Source: CAYTGR01 sp964437445 (lineage in GTDB: Bacteria > Chloroflexota > Anaerolineae > B4-G1 > SLSP01). From it: a stretch of 64,000 nt of DNA. The stretch spans positions 1-64,000 of the forward strand of contig CAYTGR010000010.1 of the NCBI GenBank assembly GCA_964437445.1, read 5' to 3'. Below the pieces are notes generated by a model. That model saw nothing but the letters and a program-made list of their open reading frames with translations. It ran no database searches and was not told where the DNA came from. Made by a program: the position numbers and the translations under genes. Below are positions 51,777-60,864 of the stretch, piece after piece; within the stretch, counting starts at the first letter, position 1; each line of letters opens with the position of its first letter.

Positions 51777-54700
51777 GTGAAACGTGCGTTGATTTCACGC
51801 CTGTGGGGGTTTCTCGTGCTTGCCGGGCTGCTCACTGCGTGCGCCCGGCCACAGCCGCATATCGTCCAGGGGGTGCTGGACCTGCGGGGCTATGACCTGG
51901 AGCAGGCCGGCCCGGTTCAGGTCTCCGGCGAGGCTGAGTTCTATTGGGGGCAGCTGCTGACGCCGGCGGATTTTCAGCGTGCAGCCCTCCCGCAGCCGAC
52001 CGGCTACATCGCGTTCCCCCGCTCCTGGAATGGCTACCTGGTCAATGGCGCGCCGCTTGGCGGCGACGGTTACGCTACCTATCGGTTCAAAATCCTCCTG
52101 GATCAGGCCCCGGCCCGGCTGGGCCTGAAATTGATGGCTTACGAGACGGCCTACCGGCTCTACGTCAACGGTGAGCTGTTAGGTGGCAACGGTGTGGTTG
52201 GGACCACGCCCCAGACGATGCGCCCCGAATGGCGGCCGCAGGCCGTCGTTTTTGAAACCTCCGCTCCCACCGTGGAGGTCGTGATCCAGTTCTCCAACTT
52301 CTATCACCGCAAGGGCGGGCCGGAAGAGCCGCTCTCCTTTGGCACTCAGGCCCAGATTCAGCGGTGGCGTGAACGCTCGCTGGTAGAAGAATATATCCTC
52401 TTCGGCGGCCTGTTCATCATGGGGGTGTACCACGTTGGTCTCTTTACATTGCGCCGCCGGGACCGGTCGCCGCTCTATTTTGGCCTGACCTGTTTGCTGA
52501 TGGCCCTGCGTATCCCCGTCACTGACGAGTATTTCTTGTCGCAGTTGGTGCAGGCCATTGACTGGCGGCTGGTCATCAAACTTAACTATCTGTGCCTGGG
52601 CGTGGTCTTACCCCTGTTTGCCATGTATACCGATGCGCTGTTCCCGGGCGGGGCGACCCGCTGGCAGTTGCGGGGTCTGCAACTGGCGGGGACCCTGTGG
52701 GGTGCGCTGGTCATCTTCACACCGGCCCGAATTTTCACCTACGGGTTGCCCTATTACCAAATCGTTATTCTGGTGGGCGGCCTGTATGTGCTCTACCTGG
52801 TGCTGCGGGCCTGGCGCTATCGGCAGGCGGGCGCGGTCATCTTCCTGGCGGGATTTCTCTTTCTGTTGGTCACCACCGTTAACGATATTCTACACAACAA
52901 CCATTTGATCCAGACCGGCTACCTTGGGTCGTTGGGAATGTTTGTCTTTGCCTTTGTCCAGGCGGCGATTCTTTCCCGCCGGTTTGCGGACGCTTTTACC
53001 CAGGTGGAGGCCTTGACACACGATCTGGAGCAGCGGGTGGAGGAGCGGACGCTCGCGCTTTCGGCCAGCAACCAGGAACTGGCCGCGATGAATCTTGCTC
53101 TCCAGCAGGAGATTCAGCAACGCGAGGCGGCCCAGGAGAGCCAGCGCCGCCATGATGAGCAGCTGCGCTTGCTCCACGAGATAGATCAGCGGATCTTAGC
53201 GGCCAGCTCGCCGGAGACGATTGCCACAGCGCTGCTCAACCGCATCCGGGCGCTGATTCCCTGCCAGCGCGTGACTGTGCTGGCGCTCACGCCGCAGGGC
53301 GAGGTGCTGCTTCTGGCCGGCGAATCCGACGGGACACTCCCCCCGGCTCCGATCCCTGAAGTCCAGGCGGCGGTGGCGCGGGAGCCGGCATTGCATGGCG
53401 GCTATATCCTGGGGGCGGACGATCTGGCCGGACTGCCACGCCGGTCACCGTGGCAGGAGCGGTTGTACGAGCAGGGCATCTGCGCTTACCTTTTCGTGCC
53501 GCTCCAGGCCCAGCGTCAGCTGATCGGCCTGTTGATGTTTGAGGCGACCCAACCTGGGGCCTTTGTGGAGAGCCATGTGACCATGGCTCAAGACCTCGGC
53601 TCCATCCTGGCCGTGGCGATTCACCAGGCCCGGCTGTTTGCACGGGTCCAGCAGGAACTCGCCGAGCGCAAGCAGGCCGAGGCCAAGCTGCGCCAGCTGT
53701 CGCAGGCGGTGGAACAGAGCGCCAGCACCGTGGTGATCACTGACCTCAATGGGGCGATAGAGTACGTCAATCCCGCTTTTACGACGATCACCGGCTACTC
53801 GGCGGAGGAGGCCCTGGGCCGTAACCCTCGCATTCTCAGCTCCGGCCACCATTCGCGGGAATTTTATAGTCAGATGTGGCAGACAATTCTGCGCGGTGAG
53901 GTCTGGCAGGGCGAGGTGATCAACCGCCGGAAGGACGGCGAACTCTATTGGGAGGCGACCACCATCTCGCCGGTCCGGGATGAGGCCGGTCGCATCACGC
54001 ACTTTGTGGCCGTGAAAGAGGATATCAGCCGGCGTAAAGCGACCGAAGCGGCGTTGCATCGCCGCACGCAAGAGCTGGAAGCGAGCAATGCCGAGCTGGA
54101 CGCCTTTGCGCACACGGTGGCGCACGACCTCAAAACGCCGCTGACCATCATTATAGGCTTTGGTGAACTGCTGCGGACCCGTGCCGCCAGAATGAGCCCG
54201 GAGGACGTGGACCGGGCGCTGGCGGCTATCATTGAGACCGGCCAGAAGATGTCCAGCATCATCAACGAGCTGTTGCTGCTGGCCAGTATGCGCAAGATGG
54301 ATCAGGTCGCGGTGGGCCGGCTGGACATGGGACAGATCGTCGCCGAGGTCCAAAAGCGGCTCCAGTTCCAGATTGCTGAGACCGGGGCGGAGCTGGTGCT
54401 ACCCGAGACGTGGCCGGTCGTGATTGGCTATGCTCCCTGGGTGGAAGAGGTGTGGGTCAACTATATCAGCAATGCGCTCAAGTACGGTGGCCGTCCGGGG
54501 GAAGGCGTCCCGCCCCGCGTGGAGTTGGGCTGGGAGTGGGGAAACGGCAAGGCGGGGGGCGGAAGGCGAAAGGCGAAAGAGAGGAAAAAGAAAGAGGGGG
54601 AAACCGTGGCCGGCGGCGAGATGGCTGAGGAGACCGGTGCTGTTTCTTCGCCTTTGTCTTTATCCCCGTCTTTTCGCCTTCAGCCGGCTTTTGTGCGCTT

Positions 54701-54929
54701 CTGGGTGCGCGATAACGGCCCCGGCCTGACGCCGGAGCAACGCGCGCGCCTCTTCGGCCTGTTCACCCGGTTGGACCAGACGCACGTGGAGGGGCATGGT
54801 CTGGGGCTTTCCATCGTGCGGCGGATTGTGGAGAAACTGGGGGGAGAGGTCGGCGTGGAGAGCGAGGTGGGGGTCGGCAGCACCTTTTACTTCACGCTGC
54901 CGGCCGCCGAGCCACGAGAGGGCTCCTGA
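51777..54929 (+). CDS. 7TMR-DISM-type sensor histidine kinase (7TM-GAF-PAS-HisKA-HATPase)
   Basis: The 1050-residue protein begins with a lipoprotein-like signal (LAGLLTACARP) and an external beta-sandwich sensor domain (about 25-205). Seven membrane helices of the DISM type (about 210-405) follow, then a coiled coil (410-465), GAF (470-625), PAS (640-755), HisKA with His783 (AVAHDLKTP) and HATPase_c. The external domain suggests carbohydrate sensing. A Lys/Gly-rich insertion of about 45 residues (roughly 921-970) sits inside the ATPase domain and is bounded by imperfect inverted repeats. The GTG start has no Shine-Dalgarno and lies at the predicted transcription start. Confidence 0.88.
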   Translation: MKRALISRLWGFLVLAGLLTACARPQPHIVQGVLDLRGYDLEQAGPVQVSGEAEFYWGQLLTPADFQRAALPQPTGYIAFPRSWNGYLVNGAPLGGDGYATYRFKILLDQAPARLGLKLMAYETAYRLYVNGELLGGNGVVGTTPQTMRPEWRPQAVVFETSAPTVEVVIQFSNFYHRKGGPEEPLSFGTQAQIQRWRERSLVEEYILFGGLFIMGVYHVGLFTLRRRDRSPLYFGLTCLLMALRIPVTDEYFLSQLVQAIDWRLVIKLNYLCLGVVLPLFAMYTDALFPGGATRWQLRGLQLAGTLWGALVIFTPARIFTYGLPYYQIVILVGGLYVLYLVLRAWRYRQAGAVIFLAGFLFLLVTTVNDILHNNHLIQTGYLGSLGMFVFAFVQAAILSRRFADAFTQVEALTHDLEQRVEERTLALSASNQELAAMNLALQQEIQQREAAQESQRRHDEQLRLLHEIDQRILAASSPETIATALLNRIRALIPCQRVTVLALTPQGEVLLLAGESDGTLPPAPIPEVQAAVAREPALHGGYILGADDLAGLPRRSPWQERLYEQGICAYLFVPLQAQRQLIGLLMFEATQPGAFVESHVTMAQDLGSILAVAIHQARLFARVQQELAERKQAEAKLRQLSQAVEQSASTVVITDLNGAIEYVNPAFTTITGYSAEEALGRNPRILSSGHHSREFYSQMWQTILRGEVWQGEVINRRKDGELYWEATTISPVRDEAGRITHFVAVKEDISRRKATEAALHRRTQELEASNAELDAFAHTVAHDLKTPLTIIIGFGELLRTRAARMSPEDVDRALAAIIETGQKMSSIINELLLLASMRKMDQVAVGRLDMGQIVAEVQKRLQFQIAETGAELVLPETWPVVIGYAPWVEEVWVNYISNALKYGGRPGEGVPPRVELGWEWGNGKAGGGRRKAKERKKKEGETVAGGEMAEETGAVSSPLSLSPSFRLQPAFVRFWVRDNGPGLTPEQRARLFGLFTRLDQTHVEGHGLGLSIVRRIVEKLGGEVGVESEVGVGSTFYFTLPAAEPREGS
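54540..54690. repeat. Heptamer-rich insertion inside the kinase ATPase domain
   Basis: GGCGGAA, GGCGAAA, GGCGAAA (54558-54578) on the left and TTCGCC-type units (54648-54684) on the right are imperfect inverted repeats. The insert stays in frame and encodes a low-complexity stretch absent from the paralogous kinase at 33721. Confidence 0.65.
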
Positions 54930-54963
54930 TCCTGATCGCCATCCCTCTTTACTGGGAGGAACT

Positions 54964-56238
54964 GTGTCCACAGTGCAGTTGCCTTATGGCCGCCAGGCCC
55001 TTCATGCGACTTTGCCCGCCCTATGGCAGGTGGATCAACTTGCGCCGGCGGCGGCGACGCCGGTCAGCGACCCCCTGGCGGCGGTGACGGCGGCGCTCCG
55101 GCAGCCGTTGGGGTTCACCTGGGAAGCGACGGCCACGGCGCGTTCGGTGGCGATTGCCATCAACGACAAGACCCGCCCGGTGCCGCACCAGTACCTCCTG
55201 CCGCCGCTACTGGAGCGATTGCACGCGCTCGGTCTCCCACCGGAGGCGATCACCTTTCTCATCGCTACCGGTACGCACGCGCCGATGGTGCCGGCGGAGT
55301 TTGCCGCGATCCTGCCGCCGGAGATTTTGCGCACCTACCGCGTTCTCTCCCACGACGCCGACGACCGCGCGGCGCTGGTCTTTCTGGGGACGAGTGCGCG
55401 CGGTACCCCGCTCTGGATCAACCGGCACTTTGTGGAGGCCGAGCTGCGGATCGTGGTGGGCAATCTGGAACCGCACCAGTTCGCGGGCTACTCCGGCGGC
55501 GTCAAGACCGCCGTGATCGGCCTGGGCGGGCGCGAGACGGTCAACGCCAACCATGCGCTGCAATTTGAGCCGGGCGCGCAGCCGGCCTGCTACCATGACA
55601 ACCCCGTCCGGCAGGACATTGAAGAGCTGGGGCGGAAAGTCGGCGTTCATCTGGCGCTCAACGCGATCCTGGAAGGCCACAAGCAGATCGTGGCGGTGAT
55701 AGCGGGCGACCCCGTCGCCGTGATGCGGGCCGGGATCCCGTTAGCGGCGCGGCTCTACGTCGTGCCGGTGGGCGCGCCCTACGACCTGGTGATCGCCTCG
55801 CCGGGCGGCCATCCCAAAGACCTCAATCTCTACCAGGCGCAGAAGGCGCTGGCCCATGCGGCGTTAGCGGTGCGCGAAGGCGGCGCGCTCATCCTCGTGG
55901 CGGCCTGCCCTGAAGGGACCGGCAGCGCCAGCTATGAGCGCTGGATGCTGGAGGAAGCGCCCGCCAGCTACGCCGAGGTCGCCGCAAAATTCTGGCGCGA
56001 CGGCTTCCGCGTGGGGCCGCACAAGGCGCTGCTGGTGGCGCGCGACGCGGCCCGCGCCCGGACGGTGCTCGTCTCCGAGCTGGCGCCCGACCTGGTCCGG
56101 CGGCTCCTGTTGACGCCGGCCGCCGATCTGGCCGAGGCGCTTGCGCTTGTCGCGCCGGGCTTGCCGGCTGCGCCGCGCGTGGCGGTCATGCCGGCGGCCA
56201 ATACGACGGTACCCCAGCTCAAGGTAGCAGGTTTGTAG
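54964..56238 (+). CDS. LarA-family nickel-dependent 2-hydroxyacid racemase homologue
   Basis: The 424-residue protein belongs to the lactate racemase LarA family, which uses a nickel pincer nucleotide to racemise 2-hydroxyacids. Expected residues are present: Asp68 and Arg71 (NDKTRP), His105 (ATGTHAP), His171 and Lys181 (LEPHQFAGYSGGVKT), His197 (NANHALQ), and Lys285/Lys294 in HPKDLNLYQAQKAL. The cofactor needs LarB, LarC and LarE, which are not in this window. I chose the GTG at 54964, after GGGAGGA; upstream frame overlaps the kinase gene. Substrate is unknown; lactate, malate or, given the nearby sulfo-lyase homologue, sulfolactate are candidates. Confidence 0.85.
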   Translation: MSTVQLPYGRQALHATLPALWQVDQLAPAAATPVSDPLAAVTAALRQPLGFTWEATATARSVAIAINDKTRPVPHQYLLPPLLERLHALGLPPEAITFLIATGTHAPMVPAEFAAILPPEILRTYRVLSHDADDRAALVFLGTSARGTPLWINRHFVEAELRIVVGNLEPHQFAGYSGGVKTAVIGLGGRETVNANHALQFEPGAQPACYHDNPVRQDIEELGRKVGVHLALNAILEGHKQIVAVIAGDPVAVMRAGIPLAARLYVVPVGAPYDLVIASPGGHPKDLNLYQAQKALAHAALAVREGGALILVAACPEGTGSASYERWMLEEAPASYAEVAAKFWRDGFRVGPHKALLVARDAARARTVLVSELAPDLVRRLLLTPAADLAEALALVAPGLPAAPRVAVMPAANTTVPQLKVAGL

Positions 56239-56272
56239 TGGCGCGCTTCAACATGCTCAAGGGAATTCCCCA

Positions 56273-56384
56273 TGAACTGGCATTCACCAGCAGGGGGATG
56301 AAAATTGGCTCGTAGTAACGCGCTTTAGCGCGTTGGACGGCGCTAAAGCGCCTGACTACAGGCAAGGCGCTATTTTCAGAGGAG
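56273..56384 (+). repeat. Complete modular intergenic repeat, palindromic-core form
   Basis: It reads: conserved head GAACTGGCATTCACCAGC, GGGATGAAAAT, hairpin core (GTAGTAACGCGCTTTAGCGC paired with GGCGCTAAAGCGCCTGACTAC), and conserved end GCGCTATTTTCAGAGGAG. The last six bases are the Shine-Dalgarno of the MFS gene. Confidence 0.75.
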
Positions 56385-56391
56385 TGCCAGT

Positions 56392-57669
56392 TTGAACTCA
56401 CTGTATCGCGGTCTGGGGACTTACATTGGCAAGGTACGGCTCTTTCAGCCGAACGCGCGCCTCTATCTGGCGATGATTGTGCTCTATGGGCTGGGCTTTG
56501 GTATCTACCAGCTGCTCTTTAACTTCTACATCCTCAGCCAGGGCTACTCGCGGAGCTTCTTAGGGACATTAGTCACGGTCAACAGCCTGGTAGCGCTGGC
56601 CAGTGCGTTGCCGGCGGGACTGGTGGGCGATGCTTTAGGGCGCAAACGTTCGTTTCTGGTCAGCGGTTGCCTCTCGGCGGGGGCGATGTTGGGCGTGGTG
56701 CTCTGGCGCGCGCCCCTGGGCTTTATCACCATGAACGTGCTGGCCGGGTTGGGCCAGAGCCTCATGGGCGTCAGCGGCTCACCCTTTCTCATGGAAAACA
56801 GCACGGAGCGAGAGCGGAGCTACCTGTTCAGCTTCAGCTTCGGCATCCAGACGGTCGCCAGCTTTGTGGGCAACTGGCTCGGCGGCAATCTGCCGACCTG
56901 GCTGGGCCGGCTGGTGAGTGCTGAGCCGACCAGTACGGCTGCTTATGGGGCGGCGCTCTTTTGCGTGGCGATTGTCTATCTGCTGACGCTGGTCCCTGTT
57001 GTGGTCCTGCGGACCCAGCGGGCGGCCGGGGCGGGGCGGGCGCGGGCCATGCCCTGGCACTATGTCAGCCGGCACCCGCGCCTGCTGGCCCGGCTCATCG
57101 CGCCTCTCCTGATCACCTCCATGGGAGCCGGGTTGTTAATGCCCTTCCTCAATGTCTTCTACCGGGTGGCCTATGGGCAAGCGGATCAGACGATTGGCAC
57201 CCTCTTTGCGTTATCATCGCTTTCCATGGGCATCGGGTTGCTCATCGCGCCCCCCATCGCCGACCGGCTGGGTAAGATCAAGCTGGTGATCCTCTCGCAG
57301 GGGCTTTCTATTCCCTTTTTGCTGCTGATGGGCTTCTCGCCCTGGTTTGGCCTCTCGGCGGCCGCGTCGCTGGTCCGCGTGGCGCTGATGAACATGTCTG
57401 GCCCGGTCTACCAGGCGTTTGTGATGGAGCAGGTGGAGGCGGAAGGGCGGGCGACGGTCGCCAGCCTGACCAACATGAGCTGGAACTTCGGCTGGGCTTT
57501 CTCCCCGCCGGTGAGCGGCTGGCTGCAAGAGACCTACGGCTTCGGCCCGGTCTATCTGGGAACCTGTTCCCTGTACATTTTGGCGACCGGACTGTATTAC
57601 TGGTTCTTTGGGCGGCGCGGTGAAGGGACCACCGACCATGATCAGGAGTGGGTGAGCAGTGAGCTGTGA
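56392..57669 (+). CDS. Major facilitator superfamily transporter
   Basis: The 425-residue membrane protein has twelve predicted helices and the MFS loop motif LVGDALGRKRSFL between helices 2 and 3. A second-half equivalent PPIADRLGKIKLVI follows. It starts at TTG after AGAGGAG; no better start is available without losing the N-terminal helix. It may export sugars or drugs; the substrate is not apparent. The last 15 residues (GTTDHDQEWVSSEL) come from repeat-like sequence (GACC and GTGAGCA units), so the native C-terminus has been altered. Confidence 0.85.
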   Translation: MNSLYRGLGTYIGKVRLFQPNARLYLAMIVLYGLGFGIYQLLFNFYILSQGYSRSFLGTLVTVNSLVALASALPAGLVGDALGRKRSFLVSGCLSAGAMLGVVLWRAPLGFITMNVLAGLGQSLMGVSGSPFLMENSTERERSYLFSFSFGIQTVASFVGNWLGGNLPTWLGRLVSAEPTSTAAYGAALFCVAIVYLLTLVPVVVLRTQRAAGAGRARAMPWHYVSRHPRLLARLIAPLLITSMGAGLLMPFLNVFYRVAYGQADQTIGTLFALSSLSMGIGLLIAPPIADRLGKIKLVILSQGLSIPFLLLMGFSPWFGLSAAASLVRVALMNMSGPVYQAFVMEQVEAEGRATVASLTNMSWNFGWAFSPPVSGWLQETYGFGPVYLGTCSLYILATGLYYWFFGRRGEGTTDHDQEWVSSEL

Positions 57670-57690
57670 GCAGTTTGGGAAGCAACTCGC

Positions 57691-58572
57691 ATGACGATAT
57701 TTCTTGACCTCGGCTGGCTCTCCCGGCTGCGGCTGGTCTCTCACCGGCGGCGGCGCGGCGGCGCGTGGGGCGAACGGCGTTCCGTGCGGCGCGGTTCGGG
57801 CCTGGAATTTGCCGATTACCGCGACTACTCCCCCGGCGATGATCCGCGCCGGCTGGATTGGGCGCTCTATGCCCGGCTGGACCGGCCCTACGTCCGCTTG
57901 TTTGAAGAAGAAGAGGACCTGGCGGTCACGGTACTGGTGGATGGCAGCGCCTCCATGGATTGGGGCGCGGGGGAATCGTGGGCACGCTGGCCGGCAGCGC
58001 AACGGTTGGCGGCAGCGTTAGGCGCGCTCGCGCTCCTGGAAGGTGATACGCTGGCAGGCGCGCTCTTGCAGGGGGAGCGGCCGGCCGCGCTCTGGGGCGC
58101 GGCGCGCGGTCGCGGGCGGTTGCCTGAGTGGGAGGCCTGGAGTGAGGGCTTGACGCCTGGCGGCGCGGCTGCGCTCGGCCCGGGGTTGCAGGCGTTCGCC
58201 GCCCGCCCGGTCCGGCCTGGCCTGATCCTGCTGCTGACCGACGGCTACGATGTGCCAGGGTTAAGCGCGGGGCTGACGGCACTCGCCGGGCGGGGGCACG
58301 AGGTTGTGTTGCTGCACCTGCTCACGCCGGAGGAAGTGGAGCCAACGCTGCGGGGCGACCTGCGCCTGGTGGATGTAGAGAGCGACGCCCGCCGCGAGGT
58401 GACGGTGGACGGGGCGGCGCTGGCAGCCTACCGGGAGCGGCTGGCAGCCTGGCAGGCGGAGCTGCGCGGGCTGGCGGGGCAGCATGGCGGTCGCTATGCG
58501 CTGCTACGTACCGATGCGCCGTTGAGCCGGTTGTTGTTGGAGGAGTTGCGCCATGCCAGCGTGGTCCACTGA
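57691..58572 (+). CDS. DUF58 domain protein (vWA-like)
   Basis: The 293-residue protein has the DUF58 signature GRRS-type segment GERRSVRRGSGLEFADYRDYSPGDDPRRLDWALYARLDRPYVRLFEEEEDL. A von Willebrand A-like domain with VDGSASMDWG (metal-site DxSxS) follows. DUF58 proteins usually act with MoxR-type AAA ATPases as chaperones in enzyme maturation; no MoxR gene is adjacent. Its end overlaps prmC by 20 bases, so the two are co-translated. Confidence 0.88.
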   Translation: MTIFLDLGWLSRLRLVSHRRRRGGAWGERRSVRRGSGLEFADYRDYSPGDDPRRLDWALYARLDRPYVRLFEEEEDLAVTVLVDGSASMDWGAGESWARWPAAQRLAAALGALALLEGDTLAGALLQGERPAALWGAARGRGRLPEWEAWSEGLTPGGAAALGPGLQAFAARPVRPGLILLLTDGYDVPGLSAGLTALAGRGHEVVLLHLLTPEEVEPTLRGDLRLVDVESDARREVTVDGAALAAYRERLAAWQAELRGLAGQHGGRYALLRTDAPLSRLLLEELRHASVVH

Positions 58573-59425
58573 ACCAGGGAATCCGGCCACCACCATCGGC
58601 GCGGCCCTGCGGTGGGCGATGTCGGCGTTGGCGGCGGTGGCCGACCGTCCGGCGGTGGAGGCGGAACTCTTGCTGGCCGCATTGTTGGGGCGGCCGCGTC
58701 CTTTCCTGCTGGCCCACCCCGAAGCGCCGTTGACGGCGGAGCAGGCGGCGCGTTACACCGCCTGGGTGGTCCGGCGCGCCGGTCATGAACCACTGCCCTA
58801 CATCACCGGCCGGGTGGAGTTCTACGGGCTGGAGTTCACCGTCACGCCGGCGGTGTTGATCCCCCGCCCGGAGACGGAGCTGCTGGTAGACGAGGCGCTG
58901 GCCTGGCTGGCCAGCCGTCCCGCACCGAGGGCGGTAGATGTGGGGACCGGCTCCGGCTGCATTGCGGTGACGCTGGCGGTCTACATGCCGACCTTGCGCC
59001 TGGTGGCGGTAGACCTCTCACGGGCGGCCTTGACGGTCGCACAGGCCAATAGCACTCGCCATGGCGTGGCCGGGCAACTGCTGTGGGTGCAGGGCGATCT
59101 GCTGACGCCGGTGGGCAGGCCGGTGGATTTGATCATCAGCAATCCGCCCTATGTGGCTGAGTCGGAGTGGGCCGCGCTGCCGCCCTCCGTCCAGCGCGAG
59201 CCGCGCTTAGCGTTGCTGGCCGGCCCGGAGGGGCTGGCTGCGCTGCGGCGGATTTTAGCGCAAGCGCCGGCGCGCTTGCGGCCCGGTGGCCTGTTGCTGG
59301 CCGAGATCGGCGAGCGGCAAGGTCAAGCGGCCCAGGCGTTGGCCCGGGCCGCTTTTCCCCGCGCGGAAGTTGTGGTGTTGCCCGATCTGGCCGGCCGCGA
59401 CCGGCTGTTGCAGATCAGGACGTAG
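58553..59425 (+). CDS. prmC: Peptide chain release factor N5-glutamine methyltransferase PrmC
   Basis: The 290-residue enzyme has the helical N-terminal domain of PrmC, then VTPAVLIPRPETELLVDEAL, the SAM-binding DVGTGSGCIAVTLA and the catalytic NPPY (ISNPPYV). It methylates the Gln of the GGQ motif in RF1/RF2. The start lies within the DUF58 gene (20-base overlap). The first 20 residues are not conserved-looking, so a slightly later start is possible. Confidence 0.93.
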   Translation: MPAWSTEPGNPATTIGAALRWAMSALAAVADRPAVEAELLLAALLGRPRPFLLAHPEAPLTAEQAARYTAWVVRRAGHEPLPYITGRVEFYGLEFTVTPAVLIPRPETELLVDEALAWLASRPAPRAVDVGTGSGCIAVTLAVYMPTLRLVAVDLSRAALTVAQANSTRHGVAGQLLWVQGDLLTPVGRPVDLIISNPPYVAESEWAALPPSVQREPRLALLAGPEGLAALRRILAQAPARLRPGGLLLAEIGERQGQAAQALARAAFPRAEVVVLPDLAGRDRLLQIRT

Positions 59426-59436
59426 GCCGGCGTACC

Positions 59437-60864
59437 CTACTGGATCGAGACGAGGCTGAAGTTGTCAAAGCGTGTTTCCACCGGCGTCCAATCGTAGGAG
59501 CCGACGACCAGCCCGACTTGACGCTGGGTCTGTAACGCTGAATCGGTGAACTCAAACAGCTTCACCCGGGGGGTGGTGTTGGCGATATAGATAGTCGCCT
59601 TGGTGCCCCGGACCTCCACGACGATGTGGTTGAGCTTGTCGTAGCCGGCTTGCAATCCCAGCCCGGTGCAGCCCTGCCAGCCTAACAGGGGGATGGTGAC
59701 CAGGGGATCGGTGTAGGTGGCGGTGGGGCGTGTGACATTCAGGTATTTGGTCACCGCGCAATTGCCCTGATAGTTCCATTCCATTACGTAAGTCGTGGTA
59801 TAGGTGGAATTGGCGGCGAAGACCAGACCGGCCTTGCCATCTTGGGGGTCTATGACCTGATCGCTGGCCCGCGTGAAATACTGATCCACAGAGATGTTGT
59901 AATTGGTATAGGTGTTGGTGTATGGTGCGGGGATGGTGCCCATCCGCCGGTTGTTGCGGGCGTTATAATCCAGCATGATTTTCATGCGGTAATTGCCGGA
60001 GTTGTAGTTGACATCCAGCACTGGCCCGTCGGGCGAGGTGCCCCGGTAGTAGATGGCCCGCGGCCAGCCAGAGGCCACGTTGGAGAAATCGTCGGTGAAA
60101 CCGGGCAGGACGACTGTCCAGTTGCGCAGGGCAACGGGTAGGAAGTTGGTCGTGCCGTAGTAACCCCGTATGACGAGATTGTCCACCCAGGCGCCCTGCT
60201 CCACCAGGCCATCGCTGTTGCTGGTGAAGCCAAACGCCACCCAGACCTGAGGGGCGCTCAGCCCCAGTCGCCAGTCCATCTGCCCGTGGTTCCAGTCTGA
60301 CATCAGCCCGCTCAGGCGGAAGCCAGTGAAGGTTATTCCGTTGGTGGAATAGCCTACGGTGAAGTAGTCCCCCGGCTGGCTCCGGCTGAAGTAGTCAAAG
60401 TCCAGGCTCACATCCCAGAGCCGCGCGGCGCTGATCGGCCCGTAGATCATCCAACTGTCTATCCCGTCGGTGTAGACCTCGCCGGTGCCGAAGGTGACGA
60501 CCGTTTGTGCGCCCATCACCCAGGCGGCGAAATTGGTGCCGGTGATGGTGCCGGTGCCCCAACGGGCGTTGGGCAGGGCCGTGGCACGACTGACCGAGCT
60601 CCAGGCGGCCGGCCACAACGTGGTGGTGAAGGGTTCACTGTTGAACGTTTGCCAGCCGGTGGCGTGGGGGCTGGCGGGGGCCAGGGTCGCTGAGCGCGAG
60701 GACAGGGCGCCCTCTAACGTAAAGGTGACCGGTTCACCCTGGCCGGCAAAGGGATCGGTGGGGCCCGGGACGGCGGTCTGGCCCAAGCCGGGCGCGGGGA
60801 TGGCCAACGCCATCCACAGCCCTACCAGACCAAAAACATTTTTCAACTGACGTGTTTGATGCAT
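59437..60864 (-). CDS. Secreted protein of unknown function with concanavalin-like C-terminal region
   Basis: The 475-residue protein has a signal peptide (VFGLVGLWMALAIPAPGLGQ). Two beta-rich, aromatic- and Asn/Thr-rich regions follow: about 70-235 (FDYFSRSQPGDYFTVGYSTNG, GAWVDNLVIRG) and about 260-475 (DDFSNVASGWP, GLVFAANST, VRGTKATIYIAN, TRFDNFSLVSI). Both resemble jelly-roll domains, the second like the LamG/DUF1080-type carbohydrate-binding folds. No catalytic motif is obvious. The ATG follows AAGGAGG. It is convergent with prmC. Confidence 0.75.
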   Translation of the reverse strand: MHQTRQLKNVFGLVGLWMALAIPAPGLGQTAVPGPTDPFAGQGEPVTFTLEGALSSRSATLAPASPHATGWQTFNSEPFTTTLWPAAWSSVSRATALPNARWGTGTITGTNFAAWVMGAQTVVTFGTGEVYTDGIDSWMIYGPISAARLWDVSLDFDYFSRSQPGDYFTVGYSTNGITFTGFRLSGLMSDWNHGQMDWRLGLSAPQVWVAFGFTSNSDGLVEQGAWVDNLVIRGYYGTTNFLPVALRNWTVVLPGFTDDFSNVASGWPRAIYYRGTSPDGPVLDVNYNSGNYRMKIMLDYNARNNRRMGTIPAPYTNTYTNYNISVDQYFTRASDQVIDPQDGKAGLVFAANSTYTTTYVMEWNYQGNCAVTKYLNVTRPTATYTDPLVTIPLLGWQGCTGLGLQAGYDKLNHIVVEVRGTKATIYIANTTPRVKLFEFTDSALQTQRQVGLVVGSYDWTPVETRFDNFSLVSIQ

